From the NCBI RefSeq assembly GCF_025642155.1, contig NZ_CP106798.1, positions 8,804,001 through 8,868,000 of the forward strand: a stretch of DNA of 64,000 bases. Reading direction: 5' to 3'. The notes below the pieces were generated by a model that was not told the DNA's origin, did not search any database, and worked only from the letters and a program-made list of their open reading frames with translations. Made by a program: the position numbers and the translations under genes. The DNA comes from Streptomyces sp. HUAS 15-9. Its GTDB lineage: Bacteria > Actinomycetota > Actinomycetes > Streptomycetales > Streptomycetaceae. The stretch's first letter is position 1. Each line of letters starts with the position of its first letter. Shown here in pieces: positions 9,120-17,754 of the stretch.

Positions 9120-9464
9120 TTCTCGGACGGTACGCCACGTGGGCGTCGCCACCGTCGCGGTCGTCGCCCTGTGGAGAAGCTGCCCCGACACGTCGCAGTT
9201 GCGTTCTGGTCCACCTGCGGCGGTGCGGCGATCGGTTTCACGGTCCTGTCCGACCTGCCGATCACCCCCGAGGCGGCCAGCGGTGTGCTGGCGTCCGTCC
9301 AGCCATCCGCCCAGTGGGCGCTCGCCGAGAGCGTCGACGGCCCGCTCGGCAGGGAGGCCGTCCTCCCGCCGAGGTCGATGTCGCCAGGCGGCTGAACGGC
9401 ATGGGGGCTGCCTGCACGATGTGCTGTGGGCGGATCCCGCACAGGTCTGTCCGGCTCGGTGGGT
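9120..9464. other. no confident gene
   Basis: Between the response regulator and the converging lipase gene. A 74-codon plus frame (9171-9395, starting MEKLPRHVAVAFWSTCGGAA) is open but has no RBS and no recognised family. Confidence 0.35.
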
Positions 9465-10292
9465 TCAGCCGGTGCTGATGCAGCGCGGCACGAAGGCCGG
9501 ATCTGCCGGTCCGTTCCGCTGGAGGGCGTTGAGCACCCACTGCTCGACCAGCGGGGACTTGGGTGCCTGGTCGTGCTCGGTGGTGTCGAGCGGGCAGCGG
9601 TCCTGGAGCAGCACATTGGTCACGTACGAGTCCGGGCCCTGGAGGAAGGCGCTGGTGTACGGCAGCACGACCTCGTCGTACTTGGTGGCGATGGCCGTGT
9701 AGTCGGGGCCGACCGGGGTCTCGGGGTCGGAGTTGAGCTTCTGCAGGAAGTCCGAGCCGGTGGTCTGGTCGACGCAGGAGGGGCAGACGGTGGCACCGGC
9801 TGCGAGGGCCAGCGGGTTGCTGGTGCCGTGGTTGGAGGGCACGATGCCGACGAGGTCGTCGACCTTGGTGGCCCCGTCAAGAAATTTCACGTAGTAGCGG
9901 GGCATCATGCCGCCCTGGCTGTGGCCCACGATGTCGACTTTCCTGGCGCCGGTCGCGCCGAGCACGGCGTTCACGAAGTCACGCAGTTCGGCCGCCGAGT
10001 CCGGGATCGGGGCGGTTTCCAGTCCGCCGTACTCGAAGGAGAACACGCAGTAGCCGGCGTCCACGAGCGCGGGCGACAGGGCCAGCCAGTTCTCGTAGGA
10101 GGTCTTGAAGGTGCCGTTGACCAGGACCACGGGCTGCGGGTGCGCGGAGTCCGGCTTGCACGACCAGTTGTTGGCGCCCGGCGGCGGGGTGTCGGCTGCG
10201 CCCGCGGGGGCTGTGAGGCCGAGGACGCAGAGCGCCGCTGCGGCGGTGGGGGCGAGGAGGCGGGCTGTTCGTTTTGTGCGTCGTGCGTGCAT
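9465..10292 (-). CDS. secreted lipase/esterase (alpha/beta hydrolase)
   Basis: 275 residues with a classical signal peptide: basic start MHARRTKRTARLL, hydrophobic core, and AxA-type cleavage near PAGAADT. The mature part has VVLVNGTF (oxyanion region), the nucleophile elbow GHSQGG with Ser125, and a C-terminal DTTEHDQAP segment that should supply the catalytic histidine. Several cysteines suggest disulfides. This fits the Lipase_2/EstA-like secreted triacylglycerol lipases of Streptomyces, about the usual length. ATG at 10292 has an AAAGGGA RBS. An inverted repeat 66-89 bases upstream may be an operator. Confidence 0.88.
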   Translation of the reverse strand: MHARRTKRTARLLAPTAAAALCVLGLTAPAGAADTPPPGANNWSCKPDSAHPQPVVLVNGTFKTSYENWLALSPALVDAGYCVFSFEYGGLETAPIPDSAAELRDFVNAVLGATGARKVDIVGHSQGGMMPRYYVKFLDGATKVDDLVGIVPSNHGTSNPLALAAGATVCPSCVDQTTGSDFLQKLNSDPETPVGPDYTAIATKYDEVVLPYTSAFLQGPDSYVTNVLLQDRCPLDTTEHDQAPKSPLVEQWVLNALQRNGPADPAFVPRCISTG

Positions 10293-10357
10293 GACGTCCC
10301 TTTCATGCTCGACTGCGACCGACCCGCGTTCGGCAATGGCGAACGGGTAACCGGAAT

Positions 10358-10381
10358 ACTTACCTCCGAGTAGAGGTGAGT
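10358..10381. promoter_or_regulatory. inverted repeat upstream of lipase gene
   Basis: ACTTACCTC, six bases, then GAGGTGAGT: nine-base arms with one mismatch, 66-89 bases upstream of the lipase start. Size and symmetry fit a TetR-like operator; no regulator gene is adjacent. Confidence 0.45.
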
Positions 10382-10406
10382 CAAGGTTTCGGCCAGTGGC
10401 CGAATC

Positions 10407-10680
10407 TCATCCGTTATCTAGCCGTCCGGGCAGCACCAAGGACCTGAAACCGATGTTCGGACCCTTCTGGCCGTCGCAGAGCGGCCGCCAGGACTGATCG
10501 AGCGTGGCCCACGCGAGCTGCGCCGCCAGGTCCGCCTTGACCTCCACGGGCTCGACGACGACCGCGCTGGGTGCCGTGCCGCCTCGGCCGTTGCGGCAGC
10601 CGAGGGCGCCGGAGACGTTGAGGGCGGAGTGGACCTCGGGGGTCAGGTGGGCGCAGGAGAGAAAATGCAGGCCAGACGCT
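10407..10680 (-). pseudogene. unrecognised 3' gene remnant
   Basis: A minus-strand frame with coding-like composition (LHFLSCAHLTPEVHSALNVS, then VVVEPVEVKADLAAQLAWAT and GPNIGFRSLVLPGRLDNG) ends at a stop at 10407. No start or RBS is found, and upstream it runs into unrelated sequence near 10680. I do not recognise the family. It looks like the C-terminal ~80 residues of a lost gene, next to the IS481 insertion region. Confidence 0.3.
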
Positions 10681-10955
10681 CTATGAGACCGGCAGAGTGA
10701 GCCAGTCGACTCGGGTGGTGCGCCGCCGTGTTCGGCCTGGCAATGGTGGGGACGTGTGTCAAAGTGGACGGACGACGGCCCGGTCGGGGAGACAGGAGAA
10801 GGCGGCCTGTCATGTCCCTATATTTCAATTCCCACAGTTCGGCCACGGCCCACTCCGTCTCCATGCATGGCATAGCACTCTCGACCAGCGCCGGCACGAC
10901 CGTATGGCAGTGATCGCCGGGACCGGATTCAAGACCCTCTTCCGCCTCGCCTAGC

Positions 10956-12038
10956 TGTACTCGGCCGTCACGTTGGTGACACGCAGCCGTCGGTAGTTGA
11001 TCAAGGAAGGACCTCCGGGCGTAGTGGAGATAGCCGTCTTCACTCACCTCGGAGGTCCTGGTGGCCCACGCTAATGCCCGGCTGACTTTTCACGGCAGAT
11101 GCCTGCTGGTGCGTCGTGTCGTACTGGACCGGCGTCCGGTCGCTCACGTCGCAAAGGAACTCGGCGTCTCCCGCCAGTGCGCCCATCGCTGGGTGAACCG
11201 CTACCGCGCGGAGGGCTGGAGCGGGCTGCAGGACCGCAGCAGCAGTCCGCACCGCCGTCCCACCCGCACACCCGCGGCCGTCGAACAGCGCGTGCTCAAA
11301 GCCCGCCGCACCCTGCGCACGGGTCCCGACGCCCTGGCCGAGCAGACCGGCGTCCCCGCCCGCACCATCAGCCGGATCCTCAGCCGCCACCAGGTGCCGG
11401 CGCTGTCCGCCTGCGACCCGCTGACCGGCCAGGTCATCCGCGCCACCAGGGCCAGCAGCCGCCGCTACGAACACTCCCGGCCCGGCGACATGATCCATGT
11501 CGACGTCAAGAAGCTCGGCAGGATCCCCGCCGGCGGCGGCCATCGCGCCCACGGCCGCGGTGAACGACCCGGATCGATGCGGGGACTGGGTTACGACTAC
11601 GTCCACGCTGCCGTCGACGACCACTCCCGCCTCGCCTACGCCGAGATCCTCCCCGACGAGAAGGGCACCACCTGCGCGGGCTTTCTCACCCGCGCAGCCG
11701 CGTTCTTCCACGCTCACGGCATCACCCGCATCGAGCGGGTCATGACCGACAACGCCAAGAACTACCGGCTCTCGCACGACTTCCAGACCGCATGCCAAGC
11801 ACTCGGAGCACGCCAGAAGTTCACCCGCCCGCACTGCCCGTGGACCAACGGAAAGGTCGAACGGTTCAACCGCACCCTGCAGACCGAATGGGCTTACCGG
11901 AAGGTCTTCACCAGCAATGCCCAACGCGCGCGAGCACTCGCGCCCTGGCTCGACTTCTACAACACTGGCCGCCGACACACCGCGCTCGGCGGCCAGCCAC
12001 CGATCAGCCGACTGTCACCAACCTCATGACCGAGTACA
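10956..12038 (+). mobile_element. complete IS481-family insertion sequence
   Basis: Imperfect 26-bp terminal inverted repeats (left 10956-10981 beginning TGTACTCGG; right 12013-12038, inverted copy) enclose one full-length transposase. The same six bases, CCTAGC, stand directly outside both ends (10950-10955 and 12039-12044) as a target-site duplication. The clean ends, intact gene and perfect duplication point to a recent, probably active element of 1083 bp. Confidence 0.92.
11061..12029 (+). CDS. IS481-family transposase
   Basis: 322 residues, full length for the family. The N-terminal helix-turn-helix (RPVAHVAKELGVSRQCAHRW) is followed by a second DNA-binding segment and an rve integrase core. 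The DDE residues lie in MIHVDVKKLG, RVMTDNAKN and NGKVERFNRT, and the C-terminal YNTGRRHTALGG motif is typical. The reading frame is intact from ATG at 11061, and a GGAGG lies just upstream within the left end of the element. It is the only gene of the element. Confidence 0.93.
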   Translation: MAHANARLTFHGRCLLVRRVVLDRRPVAHVAKELGVSRQCAHRWVNRYRAEGWSGLQDRSSSPHRRPTRTPAAVEQRVLKARRTLRTGPDALAEQTGVPARTISRILSRHQVPALSACDPLTGQVIRATRASSRRYEHSRPGDMIHVDVKKLGRIPAGGGHRAHGRGERPGSMRGLGYDYVHAAVDDHSRLAYAEILPDEKGTTCAGFLTRAAAFFHAHGITRIERVMTDNAKNYRLSHDFQTACQALGARQKFTRPHCPWTNGKVERFNRTLQTEWAYRKVFTSNAQRARALAPWLDFYNTGRRHTALGGQPPISRLSPTS

Positions 12039-12044
12039 CCTAGC

Positions 12045-12361
12045 GCACGGGCTTCCTGTGGCAGCACATGGACCGCATCACCAGTCGCGTCCCCCACCAC
12101 CCGGACCGAGACGGTGACGGCCGGGTGTCGCTCGCCTCCGCTCTACTCCCACGGGTCGGCGAGACGCGGTACATCAACGGGGAACACGTCAGCCTGCCAA
12201 ACCTTCCAGCCGTCCATCATGACGTCTGGAGTTTCCTGACGGACAAGCCCCTGCAACTTGCCACCAGCCCGACTGCGGCGATGGGCGAACACCTCGCGTC
12301 CGACTCGCCATCGACTTCGGCGCTCGTACTTCCTCAGCTGCCCGAACAGCGGTACGCCTGA
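12045..12361 (+). pseudogene. lecithin:cholesterol acyltransferase-like hydrolase, C-terminal remnant
   Basis: The frame just right of the IS481 reads HPDRDGDGRVSLASALLPR, then GETRYINGEHVSLPNLPAVH and DVWSFLTDKPL. A GDG(T/R)V segment with the catalytic aspartate, followed ~30 residues later by a His before a short PAV helix, is how LCAT/PGAP-like lipases end. No start codon or N-terminal half is present. The left flank of the insertion does not continue this frame, because the target CCTAGC itself holds an in-frame TAG, so the gene was already broken before the insertion. Confidence 0.4.
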
Positions 12362-12886
12362 AGACCCCCGATATCTCAACATCACCGGGCCCACCGCAGC
12401 CAAGCTCAGCACCCTCGAGCTGCAGCTCGAGTCCGGAGAACTCCCGGACTTCATGCGTACACGTCTGCTGTAGGCGGGACGCTCGCACGCCTCGCATTTC
12501 TTGACGTGGGCACGGCTACTGAGGTCGGCCACTGCCGCCCCGGGTGGAGTTGGAGGTTGATTGGGGCGAACTCGGCCAGACATAAGACGACTTCGGGTTC
12601 ACCGTCCAAGGTATGACTTTGCGACGAGGTGCTCGACGCGGGCCCTTGTGGCGGCGTAGTCGGGGCCGCGGCAGGTCACATCGCGGGGACAGGCCGATCC
12701 GGTTCTCCTGGGGCCAGGCCTCGCAGCAGGCGGCGACCGCACGGCTGAGGCAAGGGCCTGGACGGCCTTGTACGGGCCGGGCGTGCAACTGTCGCCCGGC
12801 CCGCGCCGAAATCCGCAAAGCTCACTGCGCGTGAGTGCGCTACCCGCGAGACACGAGACGGAACGGCTGACCCTCTTCATCGGCGA
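12362..12886. other. no confident gene
   Basis: Only short frames are present. A 38-codon stretch near 12360-12473 (YLNITGPTAAKLSTLELQLE) looks like coding relic, but it has no start and no family I know. Confidence 0.35.
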
Positions 12887-13207
12887 TCACCACCCCCGAT
12901 TTCCCACTGCAGGTCCAATGACCCGGACGTGCCACGTGACATATCCAGGAGAGCTGAGTTCGGTCCGGATGATGAAGTACTCCGGATCAAGAGACGAAAC
13001 TCTGTACGCGAAGTCGGGTACTCCCTCGGTTGGCGTCGCGAAGGAAATGGGGACGCTGAGGTCCACTTCGGTGATGTGCAAGTCGAACGTGTGTGGGTCC
13101 ATCGGCGCTGGGCTGGGGAATCTCAAGCTGCGGGGGGCGATACTCGGTGCGGAAGATCGCGAATCCACCGGGTGCGGGCGCGGCCCGCAGCCGCGCATCC
13201 TGCTCCC
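12887..13207 (-). pseudogene. unrecognised protein remnant
   Basis: Minus-strand translation contains a protein-like stretch (PHTFDLHITEVDLSVPISFA, then GVPDFAYRVSSLDPEYFIIR and ELSSPGYVTWHVRVIGPAVG), preceded in another frame by GGFAIFRTEYRPPQLEIPQP. It looks like a beta-rich small domain with one frameshift. There is no RBS, and its upstream end abuts the truncated IS630 transposase at about 13208. Family unknown. Confidence 0.3.
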
Positions 13208-13702
13208 TCACCTTCCTTCCACGCGCGCCCACGTCTTCCCCCGCCACACCCACACGTGCTTCTCGTCCCGCTCCGCGGCCCGGTGCACCGGGCCGCGGAC
13301 GGAAAGGCCCATCTGCCGCAGAATCCGCGACAATTGCGGCCGGCTGAAGCGCACGTTAAAGCGCCGGGCGACCAGCAATGTAATCCTCGCCGGCGTCCAG
13401 CGCTGGTCCTCCGTCCAGCCGTGTGCGGCCGGCCCCTGCTCCAGAGCGCGGGCCAGCCAGGACCGCCAGGCCGGCTTCATCCGCGAGGCGACCCCCGAGA
13501 GCCCCTTGGACCGTAACGCGTCGTTCCCACCCGCACGCCAAGCCGCGTGCCAGGCGTACGCGAACTTCCGCGACACCCGCACAGCCCGCGCGACCTGGGG
13601 CGGCTTCAACCCCGCAGCAAACATCCCGGCGGCCTGGAACCGCACCCGTTCCCGCCGGGCCCGCTCCACCGCGGTCAGACCGCCCCCATCGGGATACCTC
13701 AT
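13208..13702 (-). pseudogene. IS630-family transposase, N-terminal half
   Basis: From ATG at 13702: MRYPDGGGLTAVERARRERV, then a helix-turn-helix with PPQVARAVRVSRKFAYAWHA, the WTEDQRWTPARITLLVARRF winged-helix block and LSRILRQMGLSV. After WRGKTWARVEGR the sequence leaves the family at about 13208, so the catalytic DDE domain is missing. It is a close cousin of the element at 31615-32762. Its 5' end lies ~75 bases from the CBS gene start, so this insertion replaced whatever promoter that gene had. Confidence 0.75.
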
Positions 13703-13777
13703 CCCACCGGCATACACCCACCGACGAAGCCGCCGTCACCCCGAAGCGAAAACCTCAGAAGCACCCAAGCGTTCGTC

Positions 13778-14197
13778 GTGGTCCAGCGTGTGCGTGACAT
13801 CATGACCAGCGTTCTTGTGACCGTGGAACCGCAGGCATCGGTGGCCGCCGTGGCGCGGCAGATGCGTGACCAGGACATCGGCGCCGTCCTGGTGACCGAG
13901 CAGGGACATCTGCGGTGCCTGGTGAGTGACCGCCACCTGGTGGTGCGAGCCCTCGCGGAAGGCGTGAATCCCGAGCAGACCACCGTGGTGCAGGCCTGCA
14001 GCGAAGACCTGGTCACCATCGCTCCGGACGACAGCCTGGACCAGGCGGTCGAGCTGATGCGCGAGCACGCCGTCCGGCGGCTGCCGGTCGTCGAAGGTGA
14101 CAGGCCCGTTGGCATCGTCTCCCTGGGCGACCTGGCGATCGAACGGGGCGAAGGCTCCGTGCTGGGGGACATCAGCGCAGCCAAGCCCAACGTGTAG
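13778..14197 (+). CDS. CBS-domain pair protein
   Basis: 139 residues, two tandem CBS domains. The first covers VRDIMTSVLVTVEPQASVAA to LVSDRHLVVRALAEG; the second runs from CSEDLVTIAPDDSLDQAVEL to RRLPVVEGDRPVGIVSLGDL. It ends LGDISAAKPNV. Free-standing CBS pairs bind adenine nucleotides and in streptomycetes are often near stress genes. GTG at 13778 is the best start by comparison with the paralogue at 57061, but the RBS is poor and an IS630 piece lies immediately upstream, so expression may be altered. Related copies: 16449 and 47768 (both broken) and 57061 (intact). Confidence 0.82.
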   Translation: MVQRVRDIMTSVLVTVEPQASVAAVARQMRDQDIGAVLVTEQGHLRCLVSDRHLVVRALAEGVNPEQTTVVQACSEDLVTIAPDDSLDQAVELMREHAVRRLPVVEGDRPVGIVSLGDLAIERGEGSVLGDISAAKPNV

Positions 14198-14336
14198 CCC
14201 TTCCCACACTGTCGGCCGCCAAGAGCCCTCGGGATGATGCTGACGCGGCCGCGATGCGAGACAGCTCGGCGAGGCCCACATGGAGGACTGGAGACCGGGA
14301 CGGCTGCCGGTGCCTGAAGGAGGTGTCGGGATCGTG

Positions 14337-14657
14337 ATGGAGGACGGGGATGCTTCGAAGAAGGTGCGGCTCTCGCCGTACGAGCGTTTCGCCCCGGCGC
14401 ACATCAAGGCGGAACTGCGCTACGATCATCGCTTCACGTGCCGTACGAGCGGGCGGGCGCCCTGCACCTGGCTGAGACTGGCTGTCGCGTTGATGACCGC
14501 GGCGTCGGTGTTCCTGGCGGTCATGGGGGTGCGTACGTCGGATCCGGCCGTCCCGTGGTTCTTTGCTGCAGCGTGGTCGCTCACGCTGGTGGCGGGCTTG
14601 CGTCCGCTGCGCCACGCGACGGAGCCGGGCCTCGGCCGGGACGGAAAACGCGCTTGA
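14337..14657 (+). CDS. DUF3040 membrane protein
   Basis: 106 residues. The soluble N-terminus (VRLSPYERFAPAHIKAELRY then DHRF) is the DUF3040 hallmark (LSxxEqrxLaxIExxLxxDdp). Two membrane helices follow (RLAVALMTAASVFLAVMGV and WFFAAAWSLTLVAGL). ATG at 14337 lies after AAGGAGGT with a longish gap; GTG at 14334 is an alternative start. It follows the CBS gene on the same strand with a ~140-base gap. A second, internally inverted copy is at 48150-48476. Function of the family is unknown. Confidence 0.75.
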   Translation: MEDGDASKKVRLSPYERFAPAHIKAELRYDHRFTCRTSGRAPCTWLRLAVALMTAASVFLAVMGVRTSDPAVPWFFAAAWSLTLVAGLRPLRHATEPGLGRDGKRA

Positions 14658-14741
14658 GGCCGGCACGGCTCCTGGCCGTCGGTCCCTCGGCGCCGCGGAA
14701 CAGATCAGCCTCGCGGGAGCGGACGACAAGACAAGCGCAGA

Positions 14742-15002
14742 TCATCCACCCTCGGCCGGCTGCTGGTGCCCACGCGGCACCGGCTCGCGGTTCTTGTGGA
14801 AGACCTCGGCGTCACCACCCGAGTTCACCCGCACCGTGACGCCTTGATCATGTACGACCACGTTGAACGCCGACTGCTCCGGCTCGGTCTCGGTCACCAC
14901 GGTGAACGCTTCACCAGGGCACATCCAGTGATCGGTTCCCCACGGCTCGACCCACAGGCAAAACGTGCTGCTGGTGTCGTTGCTCACGCTCGTCTTGGAC
15001 AC
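14742..15002 (-). CDS. small conserved streptomycete protein
   Basis: 86 residues from GTG at 15002: VSKTSVSNDTSSTFCLWVEP, then WGTDHWMCPGEAFTVVTETE and NVVVHDQGVTVRVNSGGDAE, ending PRGHQQPAEGG. It is soluble and beta-rich, with one cupin-like feel but no metal motif. I recall close relatives as short hypothetical proteins in Streptomyces; no function is known. The frame stays open upstream to 15230, but composition changes there, so the shorter start is used. Confidence 0.6.
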   Translation of the reverse strand: MSKTSVSNDTSSTFCLWVEPWGTDHWMCPGEAFTVVTETEPEQSAFNVVVHDQGVTVRVNSGGDAEVFHKNREPVPRGHQQPAEGG

Positions 15003-15155
15003 CTGACTTCCCACCCTAACCAGTGGGAGTCCGTGGCGAAGGCCCAGGCGTTCCGCGGACAGGACGCCATGGCCGGGGTTCACGGATGCCGAAGAGGAGG
15101 ACCGCCACGGCCCCGCTCGCGGCGTGGTGGCGCCGGGGGCAGGCTGGGAGGCGTG

Positions 15156-15376
15156 ATGAGCGCGCCGATCGTCGTACACCAGCCCTCCCACACGGGCGGC
15201 CGGAAAGTCACCGTGCACATTCACGGTCACGATGAGATTCTCGGCACCGCCTACAGTGACCAGATCTGGTGGTGTTCCTCGAAGCCGCGGGCATCACGGA
15301 GCCGGATGCCGTCCTGGACGACCCGCGGTGGGTCGAATGGCGCGGCGGCGCTGCCCACGCGTGGACCGCCGCCTGA
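15156..15376 (+). pseudogene. small conserved protein, one-base frameshift
   Basis: ATG at 15156 opens MSAPIVVHQPSHTGGRKVTV followed by HIHGHDEILGTAYSD. At about 15261 the frame breaks; in the next frame it continues DLVVFLEAAGITEPDAVLDD, PRWVEWRGGAAHAWTAA and a stop at 15376. The intact paralogue at 50047-50259 has SLHDLTVFLQNAG at the same place, so one C is missing here (GACCA-GATCTG). Apart from that base the ~73-residue gene is perfect. Either a fresh pseudogene or a sequence error. Function unknown. Confidence 0.65.
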
Positions 15377-15480
15377 CCTCACCAGCAGGCCGACCGGGCC
15401 TGGCCGACAGTGTGACCGTGGTGCTCTTTTGTAGCGGACGGCCGTCCAGCACCGGATCGCAGCCAACGGGCGGCGTAACC

Positions 15481-16173
15481 TCAAGCCCGCCGGCCCTTCG
15501 CTCGTTCGGCCTTCACGTCGGCTGCGTACCGGTCCACGTATTCCTGGCCCGAAAGCCGCAAGATCGCGTACGTGATCTCGTCGGTGACGGCCCGCAGCAC
15601 CGTCTTGTGGTCCGCCAGGCCCGTAAAGCGCGAGAAGTCCAGCGGTTCCCCGAAACGGATCGCGGTCGGCCGGATCCTGGGCAGGACACGTCCCGGGGGC
15701 CGGATCTCGAAGGTCCCCACCATCGCGCACGGAATCACCGGAACCTGCGCGGCCAGCGCCGTCACTGCCACCCCGACCTTGCCCTTGTACAGCCGGCCGT
15801 CGGGGGAGCGGGTGCCCTCTGGATAGATCGCGAGCAGCTCTCCCTGCGCCAGTACCCCCAGCCCCTCCCGGATGGCCGCCTGCCCTGCGGCCCTGCCTGA
15901 TCTGTCGATCGAAATCTGGTCGGCAGCGCGGAGAACGAGCGCGGTCAGTCGGCCCGTGACGCCCGGCGCGGTGAAGTACTCCGCTTTGGCCAGGAACGTG
16001 ATGCGCCGTTTGAGGACCGCGGGCATAAGGAGGGGGTCCGCGAAGGACAGGTGATTGCTGGCAACGATCGCTGCGCCCTTGGCCGGAACATGCTCGAGCC
16101 CCTCGGCCCACGGCCGGAACAGCAGCCGAAGCAACGGTCCCAGAAGGACGTACTTGAGCACGTAATAGAACAT
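15481..16173 (-). CDS. plsC: 1-acyl-glycerol-3-phosphate acyltransferase-like protein
   Basis: 230 residues from ATG at 16173, with GGGAG six bases upstream (an ATG at 16203 has none). The catalytic NHLSFAD (NHX4D) motif follows a short N-terminal helix. IYPEGTRS is the second conserved box for glycerophosphate binding, and VPVIPCAMVGT the third. Family members transfer a fatty acyl group to lysophosphatidate at the inner face of the membrane. It stands alone between stress-type genes. Assignment to the PlsC family is secure; the exact acceptor is not. Confidence 0.88.
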   Translation of the reverse strand: MFYYVLKYVLLGPLLRLLFRPWAEGLEHVPAKGAAIVASNHLSFADPLLMPAVLKRRITFLAKAEYFTAPGVTGRLTALVLRAADQISIDRSGRAAGQAAIREGLGVLAQGELLAIYPEGTRSPDGRLYKGKVGVAVTALAAQVPVIPCAMVGTFEIRPPGRVLPRIRPTAIRFGEPLDFSRFTGLADHKTVLRAVTDEITYAILRLSGQEYVDRYAADVKAERAKGRRA

Positions 16174-16207
16174 GGGCGGCTCCCAACTGCCGATCGGGCC
16201 CATTCCT

Positions 16208-16239
16208 CGCGAGGTCAGTCATACGCGAGGTCAGTCATA
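16208..16239. repeat. 16-bp tandem duplication
   Basis: Two perfect head-to-tail copies of CGCGAGGTCAGTCATA (16208-16223 and 16224-16239), upstream of the plsC-like gene. Confidence 0.85.
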
Positions 16240-16448
16240 GCGGGGCGGGCACTCTCGCGCTCGCGCGAGCGCATCGGTCGTTCCGTGTGACAGCGCGGGA
16301 ATCGAGTCCGTGAACCGGATGGCGGTGGATCAGGAGTTGGCACCCGTGGGTGTCGACTCCTGCCTGGGCGGCGCCAGCCAGGGGACCTGACGTGCGCGCA
16401 GGTCGGCACGGATACGCCGGGCGGGTGGTGTCGTAGTGGTTCGGCAAG

Positions 16449-16670
16449 ACGCCGATGGCCGCGCCGAATCTGTGCAGTGAGGAACTGGTCACGGTCGCCC
16501 CGGACGAGGACCTCGACCGCGCTGTCGCATTGATGCGGGAGTACTCCATTCGCCGTCTCCCGGTCGTTGAGGGGGATGACCGGGTCGGTGTCATCTCGCT
16601 CGGCGACGTCAGTGCGGCTGGGCCGAACACGTGGCGCGCTCAGCAAGAGGTGGGCCCGAGGAAGGGAAGG
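16449..16670 (+). pseudogene. truncated CBS-domain gene
   Basis: Aligns with the second CBS domain of the intact gene at 57061: LCSEELVTVAPDEDLDRAVA, then IRRLPVVEGDDRVGVISLGD. The first CBS domain is absent. A 36-base in-frame deletion has removed the segment between two CTCGGCGA repeats, so GDLAVERDRGSALGDIS has become GDVS. The stop codon seen after PNT in the paralogue has changed to TGG, and similarity continues past it into the 3' flank (to about 16670), showing that this is a duplicated genomic block. Not functional. Confidence 0.75.
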
Positions 16671-16755
16671 CCGAAGGGGCCGTGTCACCGCGCCTTCGGC
16701 TCTTTTCGCGCGCCGCGCAGCGGCGAACGTGCCGCCCGGATGCCGTGCGGTGGCA

Positions 16756-16926
16756 TCACCGCAGGAGGTGTCGATGAGAGCGCCGGGACCAGCGCCTACC
16801 GAACAGGACCAGGTCCGCCACGAAGACCACGATGCCGATGATCAGGAGGTAGGTCAGTCCCTCCGCCACCGCACCGATGAGTCCCAGGACGATGGCCACG
16901 AGGATCAGGAACAGGAAAAGTGCCAT
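16756..16926 (-). CDS. small two-helix membrane protein
   Basis: 56 residues from ATG at 16926: MALFLFLILVAIVLGLIGAV, then AEGLTYLLIIGIVVFVADLV and a basic tail RRWSRRSHRHLLR. Two transmembrane helices, no known function; such proteins are widespread in Streptomyces as short hydrophobic proteins. A paralogue with the same layout (MSLFLLLIIVAIVLGIIGVA) lies at 56173-56346. In both places a PRC-barrel gene is directly upstream on the same strand, so the two are probably co-transcribed. Confidence 0.75.
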   Translation of the reverse strand: MALFLFLILVAIVLGLIGAVAEGLTYLLIIGIVVFVADLVLFGRRWSRRSHRHLLR

Positions 16927-17019
16927 GGTGAGCACATCCTTGGGCCTGCGGTGCGGGCGATGGGCCCGCGCGGTGAACAGCGATTGGTCGGGCTTGGACA
17001 CTCTGGCGATGGAGGCTGG

Positions 17020-17376
17020 TCAGCGGCGTGCGAGGCGACGCCCGTGCCCGGCGCCTGGCTTGTAGGGCTGGTCGTAGTGTTTGAAGACCTCTTCTTCCCG
17101 CTCGACGGGCAGGACGTCGTCCATGCCCATGGACGGCGCCTTCTTGACCAGCCCTTTCGAGTGGGCCACCTGCACGTATCCGGGGCCCAGGGTTGCCTCG
17201 TCGACGGGGACGAAGACGAGTCGGTGCCGGGTCGGAAGTCCGGTACGGACGGTGGCCATGGCCGGCGTGTCGGTGGTGGTGTCCACGTAGACCGCTTCCA
17301 GCGCTCCGATTTTGCGTCCTTTGGGGTCGATCACGTTCTGGTTGCGCCACTCGCGGATATCGGCTGAATGGATCAT
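17020..17376 (-). CDS. PRC-barrel domain protein
   Basis: 118 residues. The PRC-barrel core is seen in DIREWRNQNVIDPKGRKIGA, LEAVYVDTTTDTPAMATVRT and RHRLVFVPVDEATLGPGYVQV. A C-terminal stretch with VLPVEREEEVFKHYDQPY and a basic end GHGRRLARR follows. PRC-barrels are small beta domains found in ribosome maturation, photosynthesis and stress proteins; free-standing forms are of unknown role. Upstream of the small membrane protein, same order as the copy at 56372-56756. The start ATG at 17376 follows AGGAGCC. Confidence 0.82.
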   Translation of the reverse strand: MIHSADIREWRNQNVIDPKGRKIGALEAVYVDTTTDTPAMATVRTGLPTRHRLVFVPVDEATLGPGYVQVAHSKGLVKKAPSMGMDDVLPVEREEEVFKHYDQPYKPGAGHGRRLARR

Positions 17377-17754
17377 GCCTGGCTCCTTGCGGCTCGCGCC
17401 TCCCGCAGTACTGCACCCGAGAGGAGGTGTGGCTGCTGCGGGGGGTCTGCCACCTCTTCACGTTACTCTGACCGCTGGTCAGCTGGGCACTTGACCTGGT
17501 CTCTTCCGGCCCGCCAAGGGCCGAGCGGCTCTGGCGGGACCCCGGGCCCGGCACGGCCCCAGCGATCAGGTGGTCGTCCGCCATGCTCCGGCTCATGGCA
17601 TTCGCGACGAACCACTGACCGCGGCAGGGTGCTGGGCAGGCAGCAGGGTGTTCGGGGCAGTTACGGCTACCCGTCGCAGTGCCCCCGGGTGTCGAGCGAC
17701 ACGTGGACTGCTGCGGAGCCCGGTACCGCATGCACTGCAAGGGGCTGGGCCGCC
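17377..17754. other. intergenic, no gene seen
   Basis: Between the start of the PRC-barrel gene and the end of the STAS-ANTAR gene, both on the minus strand. It must hold the PRC-barrel promoter; no long frame or strong repeat is evident. Confidence 0.4.

Noticed and set aside
9426..10373. 315-codon plus-strand open frame
   Set aside because: Antisense to the lipase gene, valine/glycine-rich shadow text.
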